From: Toxorhynchites rutilus septentrionalis
Taxonomy: Eukaryota > Arthropoda > Insecta > Diptera > Culicidae
Reading direction: 5' to 3'
Assembly: GCF_029784135.1 (NCBI RefSeq)
Contig: NC_073745.1
Location: 246,121,993-246,185,992, forward strand
Length of the DNA stretch: 64,000 nucleotides
The notes under the pieces are model-generated. The model did not search any database. It saw only the letters and a list, made by a program, of their open reading frames with translations, and was not told the origin of the DNA. Position 1 is the stretch's first letter. Each line of letters starts with the position of its first letter. The position numbers and the translations under genes were made by a program. This document shows positions 1 through 11,205 of this stretch, one piece after another.

Positions 1-289
1 TAACTGCCAACACATTTTATGTTTCACCTCTACTATAGTGTATTTTTATACGTACATCATCAACAATGCTTACGTGAGAATCAAATCTAATGGTATAAAA
101 ACCGGCGATGCACGGAACCCAAAACAGCTTCCGCATTAATCCGCTCCAAAGTTTCCTTAACGTTGTTGTACAAATCTGAATGACTTTCAGCGCACCTCTT
201 TCCATGGCTAACAATTCCATATTGAACCCTGTCGCATATAAACGGTCCACAAATCTCGTTACAGGAGTCGATTCCACATTGTGAAAATA
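1..289. other. Unassigned AT-rich DNA
   Basis: Only short overlapping reading frames without recognisable domains occur here. I see no gene, RNA or clear repeat before the MITE at 290. Confidence 0.5.
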
Positions 290-624
290 CAGTGGAACCT
301 CGATTATCCGCGAGCGGATGATCCGCGGTGTGGATTATGCGCGACAGCGAGTTCCATAGTAAATCCATAGGCCTCCCCAGAATTTGTCAGTGAGTGATAG
401 ACTCATGCACTTTTGTTTTGATCACTGTTTTTACATTATCTAAATACTGGTCTACACGTCCTTCTAGATGAATAGTTTAATAATTTCTGTGTTGATTAAA
501 CATAGTTCTCATGAAGAAATTTCTTTTTCTTCGTGTTTGGAACTCATTTTTAGTCCTTTATTGCGTTTTCCGCGATTTTCGTTATTCGCGGTGAGCTATT
601 CCGCGGATAATCGAAGTTCCACTG
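290..624. repeat. pogo/Tigger-type MITE, copy 1
   Basis: The left end reads CAGTGGAACCTCGATTATCC just after a TA dinucleotide (288-289), and the right end is its imperfect inverted copy ending GTTCCACTG at 624. This terminal sequence is typical of pogo/Tigger-like Tc1-mariner elements. The inside has no coding potential, so it is non-autonomous. A diverged second copy lies at 17693-17985 and shares the internal segment around CATAGTAAATCCATAGGCC. The right TA has been lost, as expected for an old copy. Confidence 0.7.
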
Positions 625-3116
625 TGCGCAAACTAAACCCCGCACCAATTGGAATCGGCAGTCGGGAACATTCATTATTGACACTGTTTATTTGATTAAA
701 AAAAATGTTTTTTGGTATGGTGAAATATTTCTTGTTGTATTCGCACTTAATGCGCGTAAAGTTTTTTTTTAAGTTTGCGAGAATTTTTGCGTATTTTTTC
801 CGCCAGCCAATCAGAACAATGTGCGATATCACTCACGAAAAAGCGAAATAGATAGAACTTCCCAAGCTTTTAATGCGAAACAATACGATGTCGCGGTGCT
901 TTAACAGAAGCCTCTGCCTACATCGGAAAGTTGGAACAAGACAATCTAGACGAGTGCAACAAGATATAAAAATTTGCGCTCAGTTTCACATCGATGGAAC
1001 GAGGTAGGGCTGATGGAGATAAGACGGACATGTTAAAGAAACTTCAATTGTATCTGTTCAATATTTACCTGAAATATGAAATGAAATTTAATTATAAATA
1101 TGTACATACTCACCTACACGATGCACTCATCATACACCTAGAAAATAAGATACAATAAAATGAAATACTTACCAGTTTTTACACGCCGTACACACTGTGC
1201 GAACCGAACGGCTGACAGCTAAACACGTATTGTTTACCATACACAAATCAACACAAAACAATTGTAAATAGAAACACAAGAGAGAAAAAAGTAATATACA
1301 AATAGACGTGAAACAAGTTGAATTACCAAAGCGAACGGATGATTTTTGAGAAGTTTAATTCGCGAAGGAAAGGTTTTCGGGATTTTGTGGATGTGTTCCG
1401 AGCCGAACGAAAATAATTCACGTTCAGTTGAAGGTAAAAGAAGGTGCAGCAATTAATAAATCAGTACTGCGGTAATCAGTACGGCAATCAAAAATTTTGT
1501 AGATCTTAAAATTTTTAACTCAAATATTTTCGAAAAAACTTGAAATTTAAAAAAACTTAAAAACTTAAAAATTACAGAATTTTGATCAGACAAAAAATAT
1601 AGGAAAATTTTTAAGGTTTTATTTAAAAAATGGTAAACAATTTATCAAAAAAAAAGTTTGAAAATTAAAATTGGTTTTTTTAAATTCTGAACGAAAATTA
1701 TATGAATGGTCCATGCAACTACCAACAAGTCTCCTATACACTGTTACTTTTGGGATTTCTTATGGAATTTTAAACATACATTTTTGATAGAAAGGAATTT
1801 CAATTTTTTTCCAACGTAATTTGAAAAAAATGCATTTTTTATGAAAATTTCAACAATTTTCTAACTTTTATTCTTTGACCAAAAAACTATTGGCCCTTTT
1901 CAAAAAGTAGTTATTTTTTGGAGATTTTAAGTATGCACAGTTGCTCTAATGATCAATGTATTTCACCCACAACGTTTCATTGCAATCTGAGATGGTGTTG
2001 CCAACTCCTAAGACGAGTTGGCATGAGATTCGTCCATTGAAAATGTGTACGTTATATCGAAGTTCCTCTGTATTACGAAAGAGAGAATTTGCAATTCCAA
2101 AATCAGTGTATATTCACGTTGAAAATAGTTTCACAATAATCAAAGTGAAATTCTTCTAAATAACACATAACACAATAACACTAAATAACACATGAAGAAT
2201 ATGAAAAAAACTTGTAGAGGAAACTACATATCGTTATTTCTCCTAGCAGAGCTTGTTTCCTAGTTCCACAAGAAAAATTATTATTATTGAATCTGAATAA
2301 CAAATTTATTGAATAACGCCCACCACAAAGTTTTATTTCCGAACGACAAAACAGAATTTCATGGTATCAAAACAACTCAAAATCATCGAAACAAGTTTGG
2401 GGTCAGAAGTTCAGCCAGCCAGCCAGCAAGATAAGCATCGACGGTGTGCACAAAAATGAGCATCACACAATGGAGAGCCTCTTATACTAGGAACGACTCG
2501 AGTGGTCCAATTGAGGATGGCGTGTGTGTGTCTATATAAACCCGAGAAAGAGATGATGAATACGGATGGAAGTCGATACTGACCGTAGAGCTTTGGGATG
2601 GTTTAATGAATGGAGGGAAGAATGAATGAATTTGTTCAACAATTCTTGTTTGCACCGTGCCAACAGTCTTCGGAGAACTCGTCCCCTTCGTCTTCCTCGT
2701 TTGTTGGTTTGTTTCGTTTCCATATATTTTTACTATGCGAGGCTTACACTAAAACTTTGAATACATGGCACTTATCGTGACGTATCGCGCAAGAGATCTG
2801 GAGCTTTGAAACCACACACTCTGACCGGAGGAACTCGCACCTTCGTGATCGTCGGACAGAACTAGGTAGAAAGATGTTTGCAAATCCTATGTTGGCTGGA
2901 ACTGGTTTCATTGATGAAATGGACACGTTTATTTTTTCGCGTTCCATCGAAGCGTCCGGTGGCCGCCTTCCCATATAGATCTCTGCTGTGTATGGGTATG
3001 TGTTTGAATACTATTTTTGGCCTTTCTGCCCTTGTCGCTCAGCCTAATTTGCATACCGCGCTGTTTGACAGCCAAATTACAGAAGTTATTGAGTGTTTGG
3101 ATTATTTCAACCGTTT
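625..3116. other. Intergenic, no recognised gene
   Basis: About 2.5 kb of AT-rich sequence. The part at 1490-1900 is rich in A/T runs and resembles the AT-rich foldback material at 10.0-10.7 kb and 49.9-50.3 kb, so it is probably old repeat DNA. The reading frames are short and unlike known proteins. Confidence 0.5.
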
Positions 3117-3322
3117 TCTTTTTAAATGGCACTAACGTTGCTAGAAGAACATCACCATCTCAACGTAGTGTTACTTGCGCATTTTTTCAATCAGTACTTA
3201 GTTGAGATTTCTATGTCAAATACTAGGTCTTGAGTGCATTTGGGTGACAGGTTCGAAAACACATGGGAAGTCGGAAGAAAAGACCCCGACCAGATTGAGA
3301 ATCTTAAACGATGGGACCTAGT
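3117..3322 (-). repeat. tRNA-derived SINE fragment (family 1)
   Basis: Reads like the better preserved family-1 SINE at 27003-27275. The tail motif AATGGCACTAACGTT, the CATCTCAACGTAG block and the TACTTAGTTGAGATTTCTA block occur in the same order. The tRNA-like head is badly decayed. The hAT MITE at 3331 was inserted beside or into it. An old copy. Confidence 0.6.
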
Positions 3323-3330
3323 ACAGACAT

Positions 3331-5116
3331 TAGGGTGCCAATGAATGTATGGGAAAAAATCGACCCTAAAATTTCGAAAAGTTACCCTATACAAAATGTT
3401 CACCACCTCGAAAAACACCCTATGCCAAATATCAACTCAATCGGACTTAAGGGAGAGTGGCGCAAAGCGGTCAAAGTTTGAGTTTTCGGGGTTTTCGAAA
3501 AAAAAATTTTGATGCCAATTGTCTTAAAATTGCGTGAAACGTCGAGATCATGTCATCTCGAAAAATTTTTTTGTTAAGAATCGACACTCTGGGACTTAGT
3601 TTTTTTTCGGCATGCGAAACGAAATGTATGGTTTAGGGTGCCAATAAAAATAGTTATCTCGGTTTTTCATTCGGAACTTGCTACGAAATGTTGATTTGCA
3701 CAATAATATACCCTATGCAAAATATTGGCTCATTCGGACTTCATTTATTAGTGTCGCAGACGTTAAAATTTTAGTTTTTTTGAAAATCGAAAAATCAGGG
3801 GGAAATCGGGGTTTTTTAGAAAAAAAAGTTTGATGCCAAAAGTCTTAAAATTGCATGACACGTTAAGATTTACAGTTATCTCAAAAAAAATTTTTTTTCC
3901 AAAAACCTATTTTTCAGACAAAAAACGACCAAAAAGCATTTTTTTTGAAAAAAAAAAATTCGAGATAACTGTAAATCTCGACGAATAATGCAATTTTAAG
4001 ACATTTGGCACCAAAACATTTTTTTTAAAACCTCGATTTTCGGTGATTTTTCGTTTTTCAAAAAAACTCAAATTTTAACGTTTGTGACACCAGTAAATGA
4101 AGTCCCAGAGTGTCGATTTTTGACAAAAAAAAATTTCGAGATGACACAAGATCTCGACGTTTCATGTAATTTTAGGACATTTGGCATCAACAACTTTTTT
4201 TTCGAGACCCCGATTTCCTTTACTTCCCCCTTGAGTGATTTTTCGATTTTCAAAAAACTCAAACTTTGACCGCTTTGCGCCACTCTCTCTTAAGTCCGAT
4301 TGAGCTGATATTTGGCATAAGGTGTTTTTTCGTGGTGGTGAACATTTTTTAAGCTCTCGATTATCCCTAAGGTTAGCCTCAAACCATGGTTCAAAAGTCT
4401 GGACTTGAGTCGGGACTTTATTCGCACCTTCTCCCGACTCATGTCCAATCACTGTTCGTTAGACGCGCTACTCTTTCGTTTCAATCTGGCCGGCAGCAAT
4501 ATCTGCGTTTGTGGCCGAGGTTACCACGACATCGAACACGTTGTTTGGTCGTGTGAGGTGTATCTTGTTGCCAGATCGAATTTAGAGAACTCCCTTCGGG
4601 CTAGAGGAAGGCAGCCCAATGTGCCGGTGAGAGATGTGTTGGCTCGGTTAGACCTTGATTACATGTCCCAAATATATGTTTTCCTTAAATCTATCGATGT
4701 TCGTGTGTGATTATCCTTATATCCTTATACCCTCCATTTCTTCCTTTGTGAGTAATTGGTCCGCTTGCTATAAGCAGGAGAATGAAATGTAAATTCACAA
4801 CAGATGTACGAATAGATTTAAGAATTGAGTGTGTGTGATTATCAACATTGTAATAATTTCCTTATACCCCATCCTTTTCCTGAGAAAATGTCACCCTTTT
4901 AATCTCGAGTCCACCACGAGTAATCGGTTTCCCACATTACTAACCATAGATTTAAGAAAATTGTTCATATATATAGTTTTAAAAATATATTTAAGATTTC
5001 GGCTCCTTTAAACTTATGTAACTGAGCCTGTAAAAATAAACGAATTTATTAAAAAAAAACATTTTTTATGGGGTAACTTTTTGAAACTCGAGATGACCAT
5101 TTTCATTGGCACCCTA
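3331..5116. mobile_element. hAT-type foldback MITE with 8-bp TSD
   Basis: The termini are TAGGGTGCCAATGA and its inverted copy ending TGGCACCCTA. An 8-bp direct repeat ACAGACAT flanks both sides (3323-3330 and 5117-5124). An 8-bp TSD with TAGGGTG-like ends is the hallmark of the hAT superfamily. Inside, the arms are inverted copies of each other around about 3925: the segment at 3440-3640 (GGAGAGTGGCGCAAAGCGG) returns inverted at 4090-4300. No transposase is present. A LINE fragment (4352-5057) interrupts the right arm; without it and its TSD the MITE is about 1.07 kb. Confidence 0.85.
4352..5057 (+). pseudogene. 5'-truncated LINE 3' end (LOA/I-like), nested
   Basis: An 11-bp target duplication AACATTTTTTA (4341-4351 and 5058-5068) brackets this insert exactly, and the insert ends in an A-rich tail. 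The open frame at 4405-4710 (upstream sense continues from about 4381) carries a C-terminal zinc-knuckle-like pattern CVCGRGYHDIEHVVWSC followed by a short tail ending at TGA 4708-4710. This pattern is seen at the C-terminus of I/LOA/Jockey-type LINE ORF2 proteins in insects. Downstream is about 350 bp of 3' UTR. The copy lacks endonuclease and reverse transcriptase and cannot be active. The exact clade is an inference. Confidence 0.75.
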
Positions 5117-5124
5117 ACAGACAT

Positions 5125-7028
5125 ATACAGCATAGTCTTGTTAGAAATCCATAATGTGCCTCTGACAAATCCCAGATTATATCTGAAATAAGTAATATGC
5201 AATATAATGAACACTACGTAATACAGTAAACCAATGTAAAGTAAATTATGTTTCTTTCGGTTGTTAATAAAGCACGTGGCTTCGACAGTCATAACGGTAA
5301 AGGCGAGGTTATAGAACCCCCGGCTATCATGTCAAACAGCGCCCTCTAATTCATTGTTGATTTACTAGAAACACCTTCCTTCTCCGCCGATAATTCCCAT
5401 GTAAAACTTCGAGCAGGTTCAAAATAATTGATTAATTGGTTTAATCGAGTCGAGCGTGAAGCAGTAATTTGCCTTAAGTCATATCCATTCAACTAGGGAT
5501 AACTCTGGCTTAATCCGACTCGGAATCGAAAGACCCCATGAGGGTTGCCTAGGGAACATATAATTTTGACGACCAGCAGCCGAATACCTATTTTATTACC
5601 ATTGTGCGTCGATCTTTCACTAACTTTCGAGCCGACATCGCACACAACAGTAATCTGTTAGTCATCCCCGGTGAGAGGTTACATTTTGATGGATTCAAGT
5701 TTTATCATGATCACCGTTCGATTGGAATTATTTCTTAGTGATCTATCCAATTTAGCATAACATGGCGTGGTTCTGTCTCGGGTGAAATTTCATCATTCGA
5801 TCACATTCGCATATGTGGACATCAATCTTCTCCTGCCAGTCGGCTTCCGGGAAAGCGATAAAAATATTGAATGAGATTTATTTGAACTAGCACCGGGCCA
5901 GGGGCTTAACACAACGAATAGATCAGCGGCGCGGCGGCCCAGAAACCGACTATCGAATATTGGCCTATCTTGGCACTTAAATCACGAAAGTGCGGTTGTA
6001 TGTATGTGGAAAGTGAGATAAATATGGAAATAGAGGCTCATTTAACATAATCCACCACTAGAAGGTCTCTTGAAAATTCCGAGAGTAGCAGGTGGCAGTC
6101 GTGCTACACAGGTCCAGTAAGGGTTTTATTCTTTTTTATGCTAACATGGCATGTGTGCGAAAATTCCACTTTGCACCCGAGGAAGTTTAGCGCTGGACTA
6201 TATTCGATAGCATGCAATCTCATATATGCATGGTATGTGCAGAAAACTTACAAAATATCAGCAAACATGTTTTGAATTATTGTGCTTTCAATGCTTACCG
6301 ACAAATTGTTTGTTATTGTTGTAACTAACAATGCAACAGGCATTCATCTTGATAAGTTAATGTTACGAATAGATTATGATTCCTACCGTTCTTGGATCTT
6401 AGTAACAAACGTCTCTTAAGTTCCAGAATTTTCATTGGCCGTGTGACCATAATGTAGGAGCAAAAGATTCACAGACCCAATAATCGAAAACATATCGAAA
6501 AGGAAAAGCACAAAAAGTCGATCTGTGGACTTTTTTTGACCTTCAGACATTTCAAACTTCTTTTCCTTTGTGGCGGTTAGCTCAAATCAGTGAAGCCAAA
6601 ATAAAAATCTGTTACTTTTAATCAAATATTCATTATGGGCTCTTTTGCTCATACTTTGAAATACATCTGAATTCACTTGAAATTCCATTAGACCATCTTT
6701 AGCACCTTGTTGTGATAAGCTTTTCCGGGAATGCATTGCAAGCGGCCCGTATCACACTCGCCGGAATCTTATTTCTTACTTTTTTTTAACGAAATCGCCT
6801 TTATATCAATTTTCATTGCATTGCAATTAGGGTTGTATTCAAGCCACGGCCGCATTGCTAACGTAGTACTGCGAAATTATCCCCTTATATATTTTGAATC
6901 ACCTGTTTATTTCTTTAAATATTATCTTAGAAGGAATCTACATTCAATTATTAACCCACAGCCGGATTACCATATCTATATTATAATCTTTTTGTGTCTA
7001 TTTCTACAAAATTTTCAAATCGTCAAAT
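5125..7028. other. Intergenic, no recognised gene
   Basis: Moderately AT-rich apparently unique sequence. The open frame at 6731-7120 is not similar to anything I know, and its 3' third is the truncated transposon that begins at 7029. Confidence 0.5.
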
Positions 7029-7290
7029 GTCAAATCGGAGGCGGACTTCAAGAGAAAATGGATTTCTGTTCAAAAAAAAACTACAACCTGACGTTGTACA
7101 GAACCTTATGGACGGGGTAAAGAGGAAGGTGCGAGCATACGGGCTTGGGCTCGAAGTATGAATAAAAAGAAAATGCCAAAAGTTGTTTAATAGTTTTTAT
7201 TTTACTGTCTAAAATTTTCAAAACGATCGGTCTACTGGGCGAATTTCTACAGCGTTTTTTCCGTGATGCAATTTGATGTGACACACCCTT
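7029..7290 (+). mobile_element. 5'-truncated DD37E Tc1/mariner copy
   Basis: This matches the last 262 bp of the DD37E transposon at 49203-49464 with only two differences noticed. It holds the C-terminal transposase codons, a short 3' UTR and the complete right terminal inverted repeat ending CACACCCTT, followed by TA (7291-7292). No left TIR is present upstream. The A-run in the transposase C-terminus has nine A's, one more than the frame needs, exactly as in the other copy. Confidence 0.9.
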
Positions 7291-7292
7291 TA

Positions 7293-7647
7293 GTGTGACG
7301 TTCTGCTTTCTCACGTTTGAAAGGATGCAAAACACTGCGTCATCGTTTAGCGTTACATGAAATAAAAAAATACAATTAACTGTAAATCAGCATTGTGAGC
7401 TAACGCCCGAATTTAGAAAACGATGGCTCGTTGCGTCGGGGAGTGTTTAGTGCAATCGAAAGAAGAGATACCCATTTAAATCGTCAAATTGTTATCTTTT
7501 TTTTTGCTATATTACCTGTTCATGTCTTAAGCAAAAAAAATTGCTGGATAAATTTCCTGTCTAATGGTATATAACACAATATATGTCGCAATAATGATAT
7601 TGGGTAATATGCGTTTGAAAACTCTTAATGAATCGTTACATTTTTCA
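7293..7647. other. Unassigned spacer
   Basis: AT-rich sequence between two repeats. Nothing recognised. Confidence 0.4.
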
Positions 7648-8301
7648 TAGAGTGACCTCCTATATAGAAATCAGAGACATAGTCCTATGTCAAAATGAAA
7701 AAGAACACATCTCTGATTTTTGAATATAAGCTTTTAATCTCAGCTTTCAAGAAACAATATTAAAAAAATATGGCGCCCCTGGTCCCGAAACCATGTCAAC
7801 AATCAATAATCACAAAAAATAAATTCATTTTCTTCGCAAATATTATATTTTTCTAAAGAATTCTAGCTTATTGACTTTAATTTGATGTGTCGATCATCTA
7901 AATCGGTGAACTAGTCCAAAAGTTATGAATTTTTGAGAATAGGAAAAAGTGGAAAACATTGATATTTCGAACTATCAGTTAACATTGAGAAACCGTAGCT
8001 TAAAAGAAAAACATCTCAACTTTCTACAAAAAATATAAAAACATATAGCGCCCTTGGTCTCGAGACCATGAAAACCACAAAAAATGAATACAGTCAATAA
8101 TAACGAAAACATAATTTGAATTTTCTGCTACTAAAGTATTTTAGTATGAAAAGACAAGGTGATTGGCTTTAATTTCATGTGCCAATCGTTAGAATCGGTT
8201 TAGTAGTTCAAAAGTTATGAATTTCAGAAAAAAATTATTTTGGGAAAAAAGTGAAAAAAAGTGATTTTTTGGACCACTCTAAAACGGAAATGGTCACCCT
8301 A
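7648..8301. repeat. MITE-like element with internal duplication
   Basis: The ends TAGAGTGACC (7648) and GGTCACCCTA (8301) are imperfect inverted repeats of hAT type. The interior holds two diverged tandem copies of a ~270-bp unit: GGCGCCCCTGGTCCCGAAACC near 7770 corresponds to GCGCCCTTGGTCTCGAGACC near 8050, each followed by a segment ending in CAAAAGTTATGAATTT. No target duplication was found, so the superfamily is an inference. Confidence 0.5.
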
Positions 8302-9050
8302 TCGACAAAAATAAAAAACGGGTCTGATTGTTTGCGATGAAAAACAAATCTACCACTTTTCACGTAAATCTGAGAACCACTATATTGGTTTGTCATGGAA
8401 TGGCTGAATTAAGGGTTTTCAAATGCTTATTACGCAATATTGTTTTTCCGATATATGTTATATTTTATATCATTAGATATGCAATTTTTTGGTTATATCC
8501 CAAACAGTGAAGATATTGAAACAAATAAACAATTTAATGAATAATGTAGGCATATTTTTTTAGATTCAACTCGCTGTTTGCACTGTGGGAGAATTGCAAT
8601 TCCATGGTAGAGATGGACAAATTGTTCACGAACGGTATGAAAGAACTAGTGACCCATTCCGTAAGGTTAGTCTCCCAAAACAAACAAATTTTAAAGTGTG
8701 TGAAATTATTAGTTGGATCCTAGGTAGGGAAAATATAATCTCAAAGGAAAGCGAGGAAAATTCATGAGAAGAACTAACATGAACATTAGAATATAGCTTT
8801 CTGCAACATGGTAAAATTCATATACAATACACTTTTTATGTTCAAAAATATGTTATTTATATAAAAGTTCAAAAATTATGTTATGTTCTATTGGCAAAGC
8901 AGGTTGAAAAAATGTTTTTTCGTTGCTTTTAATACATTATTTGGTCTATTGTGTGTACGGGTTATCGTAACAACCATGACCGGATTGTTTATGGAAATCG
9001 TAGAATGTCGTTACAGGATTCTTGTTCTGATTGAACTATTATTAAATACT
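8302..9050. other. Intergenic, no recognised gene
   Basis: AT-rich. A 60-codon frame at 8585-8767 has no recognisable motif and is not reported as a gene. Confidence 0.45.
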
Positions 9051-9051
9051 A

Positions 9052-9400
9052 GCTGACCCGGCAAACTTCGTCCCGCCCACAATTTATTTTTTGTTATCAA
9101 TACCTTCAAACATTTACGTTTTTTTACTAAACGCAAGTTCATGAGTGCAATCGCAGAACTGTTCATTGATTGATCTTCTAATCGACTCCGTTGAATTTAC
9201 CTTTTACAAAAAAAAATCCTAGTACTTCTACTAAAACTCATCATTATAATATCAGATTATTTTCAGACACAATTCTCGTTCAAGTTTTTTCAACCACTTG
9301 CAAATAACACGATTCTCCGTTACATGGAATAAATGTTTGATACAGAAAATATGATAGAATAAAGGCAGACCCCTCTCCTCTCCTCCCCTTAGAGAGGGAA
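9052..9400 (+). repeat. Interspersed repeat, CTGACCCGGCAAACTTCG family
   Basis: The segment starts CTAGCTGACCCGGCAAACTTCG and aligns over about 320 bp with the copy at 54190-54520. I have seen this start motif widely in insect genomes as the end of non-autonomous elements that abut microsatellites. No protein is coded. In this copy the segment runs directly into the tandem array at 9400, while the 54-kb copy runs into CAGACAGACAGACAG and a TA microsatellite. Confidence 0.65.
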
Positions 9401-10014
9401 GAGCAGAGTCTATTCACCATAGAAACGTTTCGTACCCCCTAAAATCTTCACATGCCAAATTTGGCTCCATTTGATTGATTAGTTTTCGAGCTATGCAGAA
9501 ATTGCACTCTAAAACCTCCACGTGCCAGATTTCGTTTCCTTTGCTTGCTTAATTCTCGAGTAATGCAGAAATTTGTGTTTCATTTGTATGGCAGCCCCTC
9601 CTTAAAGAGGGGGGGTGGAGAGTCTAAGCACCATAGAAACATTTATTGCACCCTAAAACCTCCATATGCTTAATTTGGTTTCATTTGCTTGATTAACTCT
9701 TGAGTAATGCAGAAATTTGTGTTTCATTTGTATGGCAGCCCCTCCTTAAAGAGGGGGGTGGAAAGTCTAAGCACCATAGAAACATTTATTGCACCCTAAA
9801 ACCTCCACGTGCCAGATTTCGTTTCCTTTGCTTGCTTAATTCTCGAGTAATGCAGAAATTTGTGTTTCATTTGTATGGCAGCCCCTCCTTAAAGAGAGGG
9901 GGTGGAGAGTCTAAGCACCATAGAAACATTTATTGCACCCTAAAACCTCAATATGCTTAATTTGGTTTCATTCGTTTGATTAATTATTGAGTAATGCAGA
10001 AATTTGTGTTTCAT
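9400..10014 (+). repeat. Tandem array, ~143-bp unit
   Basis: The phrase CACCATAGAAACATTTATTG recurs at 9629, 9772 and 9916, giving a period of 143-144 bp. Each unit also contains AATGCAGAAATTTGTGTTTC, a stretch for TATGGCAGCCCCTCC and a G-run of about 6-8 bases. The first unit is shorter and more diverged. The open frame at 9700-9960 simply reads through two units and is not a gene. Two further units occur alone at 58814-59095. Confidence 0.9.
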
Positions 10015-10720
10015 GATGTTCATCTAATTTTTTCTTTCGATTAATGTAAAAAACGAAGAAAAAAAATTTTAAAATTAAAATTCTTCGAAAACATGACATT
10101 TCAAAATTCTGAAAAATAGATGTGAATAGCCCATACAATTCCCTATAAACCCTTCATACAATCAACTTTTTCATATTATCTTTGAAAAAATTACACCTAA
10201 TCCTTATTTTGTTTAAAGTCAAGATAGCGGTACAGTGCGGTACAGTTCAACACTGTACCGATCTGATTAAAATATGAACTTTCGTCGAAGACGTCAACCT
10301 TTCTATCATTTATAGTCTCTGGAATATAAGGCATTTCTGTATGAAGACTTCTGAAAAAATTATGATTTACTCTTAACATTTTTGTATTTAAATTCACATG
10401 TTCTTGACATCTGTCTAAATGATTTTCTATTAAGTAAGCAGAGCATGTAAATCGCGATAATTTGTACATAAAAATGTTATGAATTAAACATTGATAGTAA
10501 TTTTTCAAAGAAAAACATGAAAATGTTGTGGTTCGAAAAACGTTTTCCCTGTTAAAGTGCCCATCTTCCCATGTATGGATGGTTTATTGGGAATTGTATG
10601 GGCTATTCATATCTATTTTTCAGCATTTTGAAAGAACATGTTTTCGAGAATCAAGAATTTTAATTTGCAATTTTTTTTTCGTTTTTTAAATTGATCGAAA
10701 GAAAAAAATTGATGAACATC
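10015..10720. repeat. AT-rich foldback element
   Basis: Left arm 10015-10160 and right arm 10570-10720 are inverted copies. GATGTTCATC on the left pairs with GATGAACATC on the right, and AATAGCCCATACAATTCCC pairs with GGGAATTGTATGGGCTATTC. The ~400-bp centre includes an unrecognised 103-codon frame on the minus strand (10197-10508). Related sequence is seen near 50.2 kb. The superfamily is unknown. Confidence 0.65.
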
Positions 10721-10904
10721 GATACGAGAAAACCAGAGAATGCAGAATTTACTGTTAATGTTGGATATCTATCTGATTTTTTCGGTTTACTATTGAAAAT
10801 AAAAAGTATCGATAATTGATGATTCCAGATTCTTTCTACCATTACAACTCTTACAATTTGTTTAAAGTCCAGTTCAGCTCATATAACACATGATTGTTCT
10901 AAAC

Positions 10905-11205
10905 CAGGGGTTTTCGAATGGTGTTCTGCAGGAAATTGGTACTCGCGAAGTTACAGCAAGTGTTCCTACTTGCAAACCCTCCTTGAAAAAAAAAATACTA
11001 TTTTAATTCCGCTGGGACAGCAAATTTACTTCGTTCACTCCGGGTCAGATGTCATATTACTGCGACGCGCAACCAAAAATAGAACTGTTCTCAGTTGAGT
11101 ACAGTCAAGGCAAACAGTATGTATTTAATTGATTAAAAAAAGTCAGGTGCTCCGCCAGTATTTTTGCTATAAAAAGTGCTCTGTCATGAGAATTTGAAAC
11201 CCATT
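10905..11205. repeat. Probable hAT-type MITE
   Basis: The left end reads CAGGGGTTTTCGAATGGTGT and the right end AAGTGCTCTGTCATGAG followed by AATTTGAAACCC, an imperfect inverted pair like the ends of hAT elements. There is no clear 8-bp target duplication and no coding content, so the call is moderate. Confidence 0.45.

Noticed and set aside
4162..4452. 96-codon minus-strand frame
   Set aside because: Spans the junction of the hAT MITE and the LINE insertion, so it is a chance frame.
6731..7120. 129-codon plus-strand frame as a membrane protein
   Set aside because: Hydrophobic stretches come from AT-rich DNA and the 3' end is the truncated DD37E transposon.
9700..9960. 86-codon open frame with internal repeats
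   Set aside because: Reads through two units of the 143-bp tandem array; the protein repeat is a by-product.
9400..10014. CRISPR-like array
   Set aside because: The units are contiguous ~143-bp tandem repeats without short repeat-spacer alternation, in a eukaryotic genome.
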